The translations under genes were made by a program, and so were the position numbers. From the NCBI RefSeq assembly GCF_023278565.1, contig NC_064677.1, positions 7,068,001 to 7,132,000 of the forward strand: a stretch of DNA of 64,000 nt, in the 5' to 3' direction. Position 1 is the stretch's first letter. Each line of letters starts with the position of its first letter. The notes under the pieces were generated by a model, which saw nothing but the letters and a program-made list of their open reading frames with translations, was not told where the DNA came from and did no database searches. The stretch is from Colletotrichum lupini (taxonomy: Eukaryota; Ascomycota; Sordariomycetes; Glomerellales; Glomerellaceae). Shown one piece after another: positions 34,491 to 45,666 of the stretch.

Positions 34491-35815
34491 ATGGCTTCCA
34501 ATACAGGAAAGGCTGGAGTGATTGTCGCTCCCGACGACGCTGGCAATATGGACAAGCTTGTAAGTCTTCTTCCATCCCCTGCCCTCCCCTTCCTTCCCCG
34601 GTCTCACTCAAATCATCGCGGCCATTTGATTCTACGAATCGCTGCGGCTGGGCTGGGCGACTGTTCGCCATGGCTGATGACTTGAAATGATGCTGACCAT
34701 GGTCTGTTATTGGGCAACAGGCACACGCTGTCCTCGACGATCTCATGTACAACATTGTACATGACCTGCTACTCAAAGTCCACCGCGACGAGAAAATGGC
34801 GAGAGCGTCTACCGCTGCCATTCGTGTCGAGAAGCTGGCTTCCGATGCATCAGAGAGCTCTACCCCCGACTCGAAGCCAGACGTGCGAATAGAGACCGAC
34901 GCTGCGATATACGAAGACGGCAAGGTTCTGCTCAAGGGCAACCCCCTCAAGACCACATCCGAGATCCTGTGCCCCAGATGCCACCTGCCTCGCCTGCTCT
35001 ATCCGACCGATGGCAAAGGCGCGCGAAAGCCCGATCCAAGCGTCATCTACTGCAAGAAGCACCCCTACATTGACAAGCCCGGCTACGACATTTACGGGCA
35101 GACCTGGGTTCAGCCTGGTCCCGGCCGTGGTAAGAAGAAGAAGGATATGAAGCCCGATCCGAATATCGAGTCAGCCGGTCCTGGAGAAGCGCGACCAGCC
35201 AACGTGCTTTCATTTCCCTCCGCCACCTGCAGCAAGTGCAAACGATGCATTCTTGTCACCCGTCTCAACAACCACATGGGCTCTTGCATTGGAAATAGCG
35301 GACGCAATGCCAGTCGCGCTGCGGCGGCAAAGATCTCAAATGGCAGCAATGGCGCTAGCCAGCACGACGGAACACCCCCATCAAGCCAAAAGGCAACACC
35401 GGCGCCTGCATCGCGGGCCTCGAGCCCTAAGAAGCGCGATAGCGAGGAGGTGGCGGCACCTGAAGACGAGGACGAATCGGGAGACAGCCATAAGAAGAAG
35501 AAGTTGAAGTCGACACCCTTGATGACAAAAAAGGTCATACTCAAAACAAAAGGTCCTAAGAAGGAAAAGGTGAAGACGAACTCACTTTTGAGTCGTGAGG
35601 CAAAGGCAGACGACGGCGACAACTCCACCGTTGAAGTTGCGCCAAAGAAGGAAAAGAAGGAGGCCAAGGGCATTAGTCCGGCCAAGAAACTGAAGCTCGG
35701 TGCCGCCAAGCCGCCCTTGTCCTCGCCGTTATCCAAGAATGGCCGGAACGGAAAAGAGAAGGACGAAGACGCAGAATCAGAATCGTCTGGCACATTGTCG
35801 TCGCCGCCACACTAG
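34491..35815 (+). CDS. Sgf11-type SAGA zinc-finger protein
   Basis: Exons 34491..34559 and 34721..35815 (161-bp intron, GTAAGT/CAACAG) give 387 residues. The N-terminal helix AHAVLDDLMYNIVHDLLLK resembles the Sgf11 helix that docks in the SAGA deubiquitinase module. A first metal-like cluster has CPRC at about 107 and CKKH near 134. The second, at 193-212, is C-x2-C-x11-H-x3-C followed by IG, exactly the spacing of Sgf11/ATXN7L3 zinc fingers, which bind the nucleosome acidic patch. The remaining 170 residues are Lys/Ser/Glu-rich and probably disordered, with nuclear-localisation-like clusters. The stop codon TAG at 35813 is suspicious because the same frame stays open for 161 more codons of similar composition (next entry). 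Function in histone H2B deubiquitination is inferred from the zinc finger. Confidence 0.7.
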
Positions 35816-36301
35816 AAGCCTGGCAGCACGACGAGCGGCACAACGGGCGGCAAAACGACCAGCGCAACGAGCAGCACAAAGACCAGCTCAAAAACCAGCG
35901 TCAAAAGGACGGCCGGCTGTGGTCTTAGGAGACCAAGCGAGTTGTTGGCTATGAAGCGCACATCGGCGCCTTCGTCAGTCAAACGCTCACCTCCACAGTC
36001 GAAGCCGCAGCCGCAGCCAACTCGACAGCGACTGGCGTCTGTCTCTAGCACACCTTCCGCTCAAAGCAACTCTTCCGGTCGTTCTGCCGCAAAACCGAAC
36101 TCGCCAGGATCTTCTCAAGACACGGTTCGATCCACGGGACGGCTTTCGCAGTCCAAGACCACTGGAAGTCGAACGCCTCCAACTGAAGGCAAAAAGCCCG
36201 CCAAAAGTCATTCTACCGTTCAGGCCCAGCCGCCAGCCCGAGGTAAAAAGAGAGCCTCGGATGAGCATGAGAAACAGGCCAACAAACGGCGTCGCTCTTA
36301 A
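35816..36301 (+). pseudogene. In-frame continuation of the Sgf11-like frame after a TAG
   Basis: Directly after the TAG the same reading frame continues for 161 codons to a TAA at 36299. The encoded segment is Ser/Thr/Lys/Pro/Arg-rich like the tail before the stop and ends in a classic basic nuclear signal (GKKRASDE ... NKRRRS). Either the TAG is a nonsense change, a sequencing error, a read-through stop, or it is removed by an intron I could not place (no good donor lies in the preceding 120 bases). Confidence 0.45.
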
Positions 36302-36887
36302 TATCGCTCCTTTGTATCCATTACCACATTTTTTCTCCTTCAGTGTCCCGGGCCGGCGTCAAATATCAGCCGGGATGGGGCATACGTTAGTTCTTTGGCC
36401 CGCATTCTACAACAAAAGAATAGGGTCGTGGGACTGGCCGCAGAGCCAGGTTCCTGGCCGTTTTCTTGTTTTCTTCCTGTACTCATCAAAAAATCTGAAG
36501 CCCTGGTCGACGAGAAGATCGACATTCGATACACGATACTCAACAATGCATGGTCAGGGAGTCAGTCGGGGAAGGTCTTCTAGGGATGAGGAGGTTTCCT
36601 CCCTCCATACTCGTGTGCATCGCCTGGCGAGGCGGATGGCGGCGTTTAGATATTGCGGCTACATTTTATAGGCATTGTGACAAATGATATTGATTCCCCC
36701 CGTTGAGTTTGAAGTTTGTGATTTATCATACTCCGTTTGATTTATGACCACGTGAAAGATGTAGACGACATGGATTGGATATAACTTTTTCCCAAGGTAC
36801 GGTCTGCTCGACCAAACGCCAAACTCCGTGTAGATGCTGACAATACGGCCCCTTTAGGCAGGCAGACCTTTACCACCACCTCGTTGA
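36302..36887. other. Shared 3' region, no gene
   Basis: Convergent 3' ends of the Sgf11-like gene and the cyclophilin gene. No coding signal. Confidence 0.45.
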
Positions 36888-37470
36888 CTATTCGTCGCCG
36901 CCCTCTTCAACGACAGAAGCCTTGATAATCTTGACCTCCTCGAGCGGCCGATCCTCGGGCCCCGTCTTGACGAGCCCCATCCTCTTGACGACGCTCAACC
37001 CGCTCTTGACCCGTCCAAAGATCGTATGTTTCCCATCGAGCCAAGGGGTCGGGGCAAGGGTGATGAAGAACTGGGAGCCGTTCGTGTCGGGCCCCGCGTT
37101 TGCCATGGAGAGGACCCCCGCGCCGGTGTGTTTTAAGCCTGCGTGGATCTCGTCTGCGAACTTTTCGCCGTAGATTGAGGTGCCGCCGCGGCCTGTGCCC
37201 GTCGGGTCGCCGGCTTGGATCATGAAGTTTGGGACGATGCGATGGATTACGGTGCTGTTGTAGTAGCCTCTCTTTGCGAGGGTTGCGAAGTTTGTGCAGG
37301 TTTTGGGGGCGTGGGCGGTGTAGAGCTCTAGGATTATTGTGCCCTGTTGGAGGAGAAGTGGTTAGCTTGGGGGTTTGGGAGGTTGTCGCATCGGATTGAT
37401 GTCTATGTCATGGGGTGTAGGGGATGTTTGGACGTACCATTGAGGTCTCGAGGGAGACGTTGGTAGTCAT
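36888..37470 (-). CDS. Cyclophilin, PPIL1 type (peptidyl-prolyl isomerase)
   Basis: Exons 37470..37438 and 37343..36888 (94-bp intron, GTACGT donor) give 162 residues, the length of the PPIL1/Cyp1 group that works in the spliceosome. The start [19 protein letters not shown] and the core [47 protein letters not shown] and [12 protein letters not shown] are complete. The catalytic Arg of HRIVPNF, the Phe/Met/Gln of FMIQ, and the Phe and His of the later motifs are present, so an active cis-trans prolyl isomerase is expected. There is no signal peptide or extra domain, pointing to the nucleus or cytosol. Confidence 0.95.
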
Positions 37471-38775
37471 TTTGAGGGATTGACAGCTGTGCTTGCTGCG
37501 CGAATTGTCGTGGCCTGTGGTGCTGCTGGCGGTGGTGGAGGGGTTCACGGATAATTATTTTGGGCGAGGCTGGCGATGCGATGCGATTGAGGTTTTGCGG
37601 TCGCACGTCAGTCAGGTCCAGTCGCGGATCGCGCCCGATTGCGGATTGCGCTTTTCCATGGCGGCTGGCCAGGGGGGAGCTTCAGCCACTTCTGGGGTGA
37701 AGGTGCGCCACTGGAAGCTGGAGGTCTCTAAGGCAGTTGGGGGGAGGTAGGTACCCAAGCCGAAAAAAAAATGAGCAGTCTGGGGCATTATGTAGGACCA
37801 CCAACTCGCAACCTTTGCCGGACCCAATTACGCGTTATCACTTCCTACACTAGGTCATGTACACTTCAGACGCTGCTCATGTCTGTAGTTCAATGATATT
37901 TGTCTTATAGATCCAAGGGGTTGAGTGTTTTATGGTGTATTCGTAGATGTTTATTCAATGTTGCACATTCGTGCTGGTACTTTCAGGTGTCAATGGTTCA
38001 CAGCACTGAGGTGGGGGTCATGGCAGCTGAAGCCTCTCTTCCCCACATGCCTTGCCTGGAGCTGAGCATAGCTTAGGTACCTACCTCACTTCTCACTTGT
38101 CAAACTACCGTACCAATCTGGACCAGCGCAGGGCGAACCTCCTGCAGCAACGCTCGCGCCGCACGGATATCGATACCGCCTTTCAAGAGTTTGGACACGG
38201 GCAAGGTGCGACTTGTCTCTCGAAGAAGATAAACCAAACGGCGAATCTATTTTTTCTTAGGACGTCCGGAGTCTCTTTCCGTCTCAACCAAGGACACTTC
38301 CCACTTGCCTGCCTATCCCGTCACTCGAAGCAAAATCTGACCAGGGCGGAGACCGGTTTACAGAATTGACTTCTCACTTTTTTCTTATTAGGCAGGGCAG
38401 GAAACACCGTGTCGTCTTTCATCCGACCCATCTCCAAAAACAGGTGGCTTCAACTTCTGCATTCACTAATTGGTAAGAAGCAGAATACTCTTGGCGAGGT
38501 TAGTATTTCTTCTAACGTTTATCCAGAATTTAAACGCCAGTGGTCCTTTCCGAGGGCATAAATCAATTACGGGCATCTGGCTTTTCTGTTTGCCACTCTC
38601 AACGACCATCGTCTCATTCATTCACATTCTGCTTCCGCCTCTTTCATCCTGACAACTATCACGAGCTTCACTTGCCTTGGACGATTGTACTCGTCTTCTC
38701 GGCCCTTATACCGATTGTTTCATCCTAGCACCCGGGAACGACCGCGAGCCTGACACCAACAGCGACAGCGACGAC
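37471..38775. other. Divergent promoter region of cyclophilin and signal peptide peptidase
   Basis: Both flanking genes start outward from these 1.3 kb. A TAGGTACCTACC string lies near 38,075. No additional gene is supported. Confidence 0.45.
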
Positions 38776-40583
38776 ATGGCTTCACCGGTCCCCAGCCCCA
38801 TCAACCCGCCGTTTGATGAGCTTGCCCAGAACCTCACCGGCAACCTCACTGGCAACTCGGCAGCTGGAAACGCCACCGCTGCCGCTGTGGAATGGGATTT
38901 CACCCAGTATGCTAGCTTCTTGACGATGGAGGCCAAGCTCATCTTCAGCGCCCTAGCCATCATTTACATTGGCGCCCACGGCTCACTCCGCCGCCCACCT
39001 TCTGCCGCTCCTCAGAAGCGCAATGATGGAAAAGAACGCAAGGAGGACGAGCCTATAACGGAGGGTCTCATGCCTACCGACGCCATTCTCTTCCCGATCC
39101 TGGCCGGCACCATGCTCATCGGCCTCTACTACCTCATCCAATGGCTCCAGGACCCCGCCATCCTCAACAAAATTCTCCGAGTTTACATGTCCGTCATGGG
39201 TGTCGCCAGTTTGACGACTCTGATCGCACACTCACTGCGGGTTGCCACCGGATTCGTCTTCCCCAACTACTTCCGCCACGATGGCTCACTCTACAACATC
39301 AACGATGACGATGAGGCTTTCATCAAGGTCACAGGCGACGGTGTTGACCAAAACAACGCACAGGTTCTCCAGAAGAGCAACCCGCTGCCTTTTGGTTTGC
39401 GCAGCATTGTGCGCCTCAACAGCATCAAGACCAACCGGGTTCTATGGGACTTGCGCCACGTCTTGACGGATGAGTGGACGGTGAAGGCGAAGTTGCACGG
39501 CCTCCTTCGCGAGAAGTTCCATATGACTATCCTCCACGTCGTTGGTCTCAACCTGGCTATCGCCACCGTCGTGGCCTACTTCATGTCTGGCTCGCCATTC
39601 CTGTCCAACTTCATGGGCTACGGATTCTGCTACGGCTCATTCCTCATGATGTCCCCGACGACGTTTGCGACGGGAAGTTTGGTGCTGATCGGACTCTTCT
39701 TCTACGACATAATCATGGTCTTCTACACGTAAGTTGCATCTCAGTCACAGTTGCCAGTGATATTTGAACCCACATCATCTAACATTCCACCAGCCCCTAC
39801 ATGATCACCGTCGCCACCAAGCTCGATGTGCCCATCAAGCTCCAGTTTCAGTCCGCCGCTAGGTCCAGCATTCTCGGACTCGGAGACATTGTCGTCCCGG
39901 GCATTGTCATGTGTCTCGCCCTCCGCTTCGACATGTGGCTTCACTACCAGCGCCAGATCAAGTATATCCCGACCGATCTCAAGTCCGACCAGCACGACGC
40001 GACCTCCGGCGACGTGGTTACCGTGAGCCAAACCCAGCACATTGCGCAAAAGGCCCCGTACCTCGACATCACCAACTGTTGGGGCGACTGGTTCTGGTCC
40101 GCCCCTTCGTGGCTGGGTCTCTTCAAGGCTGCAACGCAAACAGCGCCGCCGACCGTGCGCGGATCGACTTTCAGCAAGACTTACTTTTACGCCTCCCTGG
40201 TTGGCTACGCTATCGGCATGGTGACTACACTAGTCATGTTGGTCGTCTTCAAGCACGGCCAGCCTGCGCTGCTGTACCTCGTCCCTGGCGTTCTCAGCTC
40301 CCTCTGGTTGACTGGTCTCGTCCGTGGCGAGCTCAAGGAGATGTGGATGTACACCGAGGACGGGAGCCTCGACACCCGCGACGTTGTCGTCGAGCTTGAT
40401 GGTGACGGCAATGTCGTGAAGGAGCTTAAGAACGACGAGGACGAGAAGAAAAAGAAGAAGGACGAGGAAGAGAAGACTGCGGAGGAGAAGAAGGCTACTG
40501 AGAAGCGGGATGCCGAGAAGACTGAGTATAGCATAGTCTCCTTCTCCGTCACTGCTCCGCTTAGAAAGCCGAAGACGCAGTGA
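38776..40583 (+). CDS. Signal peptide peptidase (intramembrane aspartyl protease)
   Basis: This polytopic ER protease cuts leftover signal peptides inside the membrane. Exons 38776..39728 and 39794..40583 (65-bp intron, GTAAGT/CACCAG) give 580 residues. The first catalytic motif YD is in FFYDIIMVFYT (Asp 311); the second, GLGD, is in SILGLGDIVVPGI (Asp 349); the PAL motif is in GQPALLYLVP (475-477). The intron falls just after the YD helix. The N-terminal 40 residues carry repeated NLTG sequons facing the lumen. The C-terminus beyond about 520 is an extreme Lys/Glu/Asp-rich stretch ending VTAPLRKPKTQ rather than a plain KKxx signal. An in-frame ATG at 38677 would add 33 residues with no clear role. 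Confidence 0.93.
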
Positions 40584-42806
40584 TCTGAGACGGGGGTGGC
40601 AGGATACGGCGCTTGACGAAGGGAAGGAAAGATGGGTTCATCTAGCTTGTGCATTAGGCGGCGTTGAGGTATAGATTCCATCATCCCCATCCAGATAGCG
40701 GACATTGATAGCTTAATACATCAACACTGCCTGAGCAAAATGGACTGTATGTCTCCCACGGAATACCCACAATGAAACCTGTCTGCCTCCTTCCACAGAA
40801 TCTGTCGTGAATATCAGGAAGTGACACAATGATATCCATGTGACTGTAAGGCAGGTGCAGGCTCAGCCGCTCCTTCCCAAATCTTCCCAAATCTTCCCAT
40901 ACCTTCCGCGAGAACCCTTTATACCCCCCCTCAAGTCCATTCCCGTCACCAGCCAGCGGGCGCCCCCTCAGGGGTCAGGTCAAAACTGGCTGAGTGGCGG
41001 AGTGGTTGAAGTCCACGAACAGCTTAATCGGTGAAGGCTTAGAGGTCCCGTGTTCGAGTCGACGAAAAATTCCCAGCATGTGCGCCAGAGATGTAGCCCC
41101 CGTTCGCCACCGGGGGGGTGAACTCTTTTGTCTTTTGAGTCTCTGTTTATCATGGATTTACCAACGCTCAATCTTCTCGGAATGGCCGTTGCTCATATTT
41201 TTTCTAGAATTACGGTTGTTCTCGATAAGGGACACGGTGCCTTCTGCCGCTTCCCTAGGTAGTGACGACCGATTTTATATAGGCTCATATCTCCTCCCAG
41301 AACGATGGCAGCGAACTTCCAGACAGATAGAAAAGCAACACGACCCGTGATGAGGAAGATTGCCCTGAGCGATCCCCATGATCCATTCACGGGACGTAGG
41401 CGATGATGAGATGAATGAGATGACGGCGTATCTAGACTACCAAACGAAGTTCCTAGAAAGAACGTTTTACGTAGCCTGGGCGATATGTTTCACGGCTTCG
41501 ATCGGGGCCCGCAAGGAGTCCCACAGCGGCTTCTAATATATATCATTCCTATGCGGTTAGTGACCGTCACTTTATCACTCGGGAACTTAGACCCGTTAGC
41601 TACGCAGATCTTTATTCATTCTAGAGTTCAACTTGCGGAGCGGACGACTCTAGACTCAGCTAGATGAACTCCAGACGCGTTCGCTATTGGCGCGGGGAAC
41701 CATAACCCCAGTCTATAAGTCCGTCGAAGGCAGGAGGCTCCCTGCTAACCATTGAACTGTATAACTTGTAGAAGTAAAAAGAAGAAGAGGAAATGTTTTC
41801 ATATTGATTGCAGGCTCTCGGCTTATGGGAAGGGATCACTGTACATGTCAATTCATCTCAAACTACCACTACTACCTTGCGCATAAAACAGGAAGATCCA
41901 TAGGACTGAAGTCATCATTATATTGTTCCTCAAACAGGAAAGAAGTCTTGTTGCATATCAGGAGTATATGTGGCGATCTGATGTTGTGTGTAACCCAAAA
42001 CGGCCATGCAACATCTCGTCTCTTTCTACACATCCTACCATGAGGGTACGAATCCACGCAGAGTGGGAACGAAGCTCAAGGTATTTCGTATAGGGCCGCT
42101 CTTCTGCCTATGTTAGTTGCGTCACCCGGCAGCTCCAATGGTCACAACTTGCTTTCAAATTCGTTGATATGTTTGCCCGAGTCTCCGCCTCTCTCTCGTC
42201 CCATATATCGGGCCTTGACAATGTCATATGCTACTAGTCGGAGATCCTGAGCGCCGGCGTCAATCACAGTAGTTTATGTACGAAGACCACACCACCATTT
42301 TCTTCTCCAGATCCAATCCAGAGTCTGTCACCATTCAATTTAACATTCCAGCGAATCAAATACGACGAAATAACGTCTCCTCATACATTGAGTTTGAAAC
42401 AAGCTCAAGCTCCCGGGATGTTTGACTTTCTTGAGCAATGTTGGTGTTAAACTCCGATCCCGCTCCAATTTCCCCCGCTCGTCGTTCAGGCTTACGAGGA
42501 GTATATGGATATTGGTGATACCATCGCAGATCATGGCACATGATTCTTACAAATCAAGTCTCTGTGTTCGGCGGGGACTTAGGATCGGTGCAACGTCTTT
42601 ACTTCTTCTTCTAATAAAGAGCTTGCTGCCCTTGGCAGTTTCATTCTCTTCTTTGGAGCATTAAATCCATGATTGGAGCTTCACCAGAAGTCTCTAAGCT
42701 TTATACTTCCTGCTTCAAGTCGACGTCTTAGCTATCTCGAGGAAAAGGCCAAAGCGACCAATTTGAAAATTGACGCAAAAACAGGGTAGTTTAACAAACA
42801 GTCAGC
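40584..42806. other. Intergenic, slightly AT-richer, no gene
   Basis: A tRNA-like string at 40,990-41,065 (GTGGCGGAGTGG and TGTTCGAGTC) fails to fold at the T stem and acceptor. The base composition shifts toward AT from about 41.1 kb. No supported coding region. Confidence 0.45.
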
Positions 42807-44299
42807 ATGTCATCCACAATGAACGAGAATGATGCTGTCGGAGACTTCATACGCTCAGCGGAAGCCCTTTCTACATCGGTCGAAGACCTCAGCGAGGGCG
42901 ACAGATCGCGAGTTCTTCTAAAGCTTTACGAGCTCACGATGAATGTCGAATCTCCTTGGGAGACGTTTGTGAGACTCTTCTTGAGCGAAGTAAGTGTCAC
43001 TGATTTCACGGAGACGGCTCAGAACAGCTTGTTAACTTAACTATATACCAGCCGGCTGTCCTAGCATCAGTCAAGATACTGCAGGATCTCAATATCTTTA
43101 AGAAATGGAAGGTTGATGGAAGCAGAGCCATGACTTGCACTCAGCTAACGGGCCTCGCGGAGGGGTCCTGCGATGCCGCTTTACTTTGTGACTTATCCCG
43201 TCTCGGGTACCTTGTAGCAGTATCTCATATTCTCCCAGATCGACTCCTCCGCCTACTGGTCTCGAATAACATCGTAGAGATGACTTCAGACAAGACCTAC
43301 AAGCCCACGAGATTCTGTGACCAGCTTGCGGACTCGAACTTTAGCACCACCGCTAAATTCTAGTAAGACAAACATCCTCATCCCCTCCTGTCCCTCCAGC
43401 GGCTCTCCCCGTCACAAGCAGTTCTAACTTCCAGCAAGCTACGACCACACAGTCCCAATGTTCACCCACATGCCCATCTTCTTCCGCGAAACATCCTACA
43501 GAAGCCCCCGCAGCGCCCGCAAAACAGTCTTTGACTCAGCCCACGGCTGGCAAGGCGGCCTCTTCGCCTATCTCGAAGCCCACCCCGAACAAAGCGAGGC
43601 CTTCAACACACTCCAGCGGACGACGACGCTCAACAGGGCCAGGTGGACGTCCATCTTCCCCAGCCACACCCTCTTGGACAGCGGCTCCGGCGACGACGAC
43701 CCGGGCTCGCCGCTGCTGGTGTATATCGGTGGCAGCGCGGGACAGGATCTGCAGGCCTTTTATGAACTGCATCCGGAGACGGCGTCGAGGTTGTATTTGG
43801 AAGATTTGCCATCTGTTCTGGCGGATGACAAGACGAATTTGCTGAAGGGGATCCATAAGGTGGCGTATGATTTCTACACACCTCAGCCGATTAAGCGTAC
43901 GTTTGAAGTCCTCTCTGCCAGAGTAATTCAACTTTCCAAGCAAAGACTGACAAACAACGTGAAGATGCCCGCGCATACTACATGCACCACATCCTCCACG
44001 ACTGGCCCGACAAACAAGCCTGCAGAATCCTCGAGATGCAAAAAACCGCCCTGAAGCCCGGTTACAGCAGGATCCTGATCCACGACCAAATCATGGACGA
44101 CGACGTGCGGGCCGTCCACCCGCACGCCGCCGTCTTCGACATCAGCATGATGGCGTTTGGCGCCGCCGGGGAGCGCACGGAGAAGGAGTGGAGGGCGCTG
44201 ATCGAGTCGGTTGGGCTGAGGGTTGTTAAGATTTGGAGGGTGCCGGGTGCGGTGCAGGGGGTTATCGAGGTTGGGTTGCGGGAAGGATCGAGGCTTTGA
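42807..44299 (+). CDS. O-methyltransferase (COMT-like, SAM-dependent)
   Basis: Five exons fit best: 42807..42989, 43052..43187, 43239..43362, 43439..43896 and 43965..44299, giving 411 residues. A 51-bp intron at 43188-43238 is in frame and stop-free, so it is easily read as coding; removing it yields DAALLYRLLRLLVSNNIVEM, a normal family helix. Family features are the winged-helix dimerisation region, FYYDHTVPM, the SAM-binding strand, PQPIKHARAYYM, the catalytic His 312 in HHILHDWPD, and the C-terminal IESVGLRVVKIW. The SAM motif reads VYIGGSAG (242-249) where the family usually has VDVGGG, so an acidic residue is replaced by Tyr. Such enzymes decorate polyketides and similar compounds, but no synthase gene is nearby, so the substrate is unknown. 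Confidence 0.85.
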
Positions 44300-45666
44300 G
44301 GGTGACCTGTGTGTTGCAATTTAGTTATTTTGCGAGGTGATTGGCTACGTTGGATTGCAAGGTGTCTTTGAAGGCCGTTGTGATCAGTATGGACAGCATG
44401 ATTGACATCGCAAAGTGCATTTTCTTGAAGCTGCCCCGGGTTTTGCATTGAGGAGGGCAAGTAGGCGATTCGGGGGAGTTGATGATTAACCTCCAACAAC
44501 TCTACCGCCGAGCCAGTTTGACCTGGCCGGCCGAGGTGATGCCTCTAAACGATGAAGAATGCCCGTGCCAGCCTTGAAGGCAGACCGTTGAGCCCAGCCT
44601 TGACGTCTAGCTCGGCACCGGAGATCCAACAGGTTACGGCCCCACTACCGGTGCGGAAAAGGTATCCACTCCCCGACCGATCGGAATACGGGAGACCCGT
44701 AAAAATAAGCCGTTGAGAAAAGCATGTAATGGATCGAAAAGAATTCATGTGAATTCCAATAGTCTCATAACCCAAGCAATAGGGGAATGATGAAGCATGT
44801 ATTCAGGCATTATGAAAGATTCATACTCCATTGGACAAGAGGTCAGGCATGCCTGTCTGTTGTCGCCTGTAGAGACCATCCTCGTCCTCACATCTTCTAC
44901 CCGCATCTGTCTACTACCAAAATCTACACAGAATCCATAACTGAAGAATATCACACCAGAGATGGGAATGATGCGTCTACAGAACAGAGTCAGTTTTCAT
45001 CCCCTCACGCCCGCAATCAACCACTCAACCTCCCTGTATCGAACCTTATCCGGAACTTCGGCACGCGACAAATCCAAGCCACCCGTCGATAGCGTCGTCT
45101 ACCTCGGGCCGTTGTGGAGCCCCCATGCTCCGGGGGGTTGAGGCCGGCATCAGCCAGCCCACGCTAAACCACTTCCACAAACCTTTTTGCAACGACCGAT
45201 CGAGTGATGATAATCTGATCCTGTTTCCGTGCAATGAACGGAATGCAGATCATATTATTTGGTGACCGGAGCCTCCACCTCTGGGTGTTTTGGTCTGGAT
45301 GTAGTAAACGCGGGGTAAAATGGCACCATCGCTGATTTATGACGAGGACCTAACCCAGAATCTAGGTCCTCCCGCCCGGAGCGCATGAGTACACTCACAC
45401 ATGATGCTTAACGCTACACTCTCAATCATGACAGGCGCGCACATGACACTAGAATAGATGCGGTTCAATAAACCCCTGTATTGAAGCCCATGATAGGGAC
45501 ATCATTGCTGATTACAAGTTCAGAAAGTAGATAGGTATCATGATAGTGAGACATGCCTAGAGCCAAAGCTGCTCTTCGGCCAACATCTCCTATTTACATC
45601 CTCCCCAGATGCTTCCTCCCCTTTAGTGCTAGACAATCCAGCAAGTATAAAAGACAGCGAAGTCTT
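44300..45666. other. Shared 3' region of methyltransferase and permease
   Basis: The genes converge across 1.4 kb. A TATA-like GTATAAAAGA occurs at about 45,645 but has no gene behind it on that strand. No coding signal. Confidence 0.45.

Noticed and set aside
40990..41065. tRNA-like string
   Set aside because: B-box-like TGTTCGAGTC, but neither T stem nor acceptor can form, and A-rich sequence follows.
45640..45655. TATA-like GTATAAAAGA
   Set aside because: No plus-strand gene follows; it lies in the 3' region of the permease.
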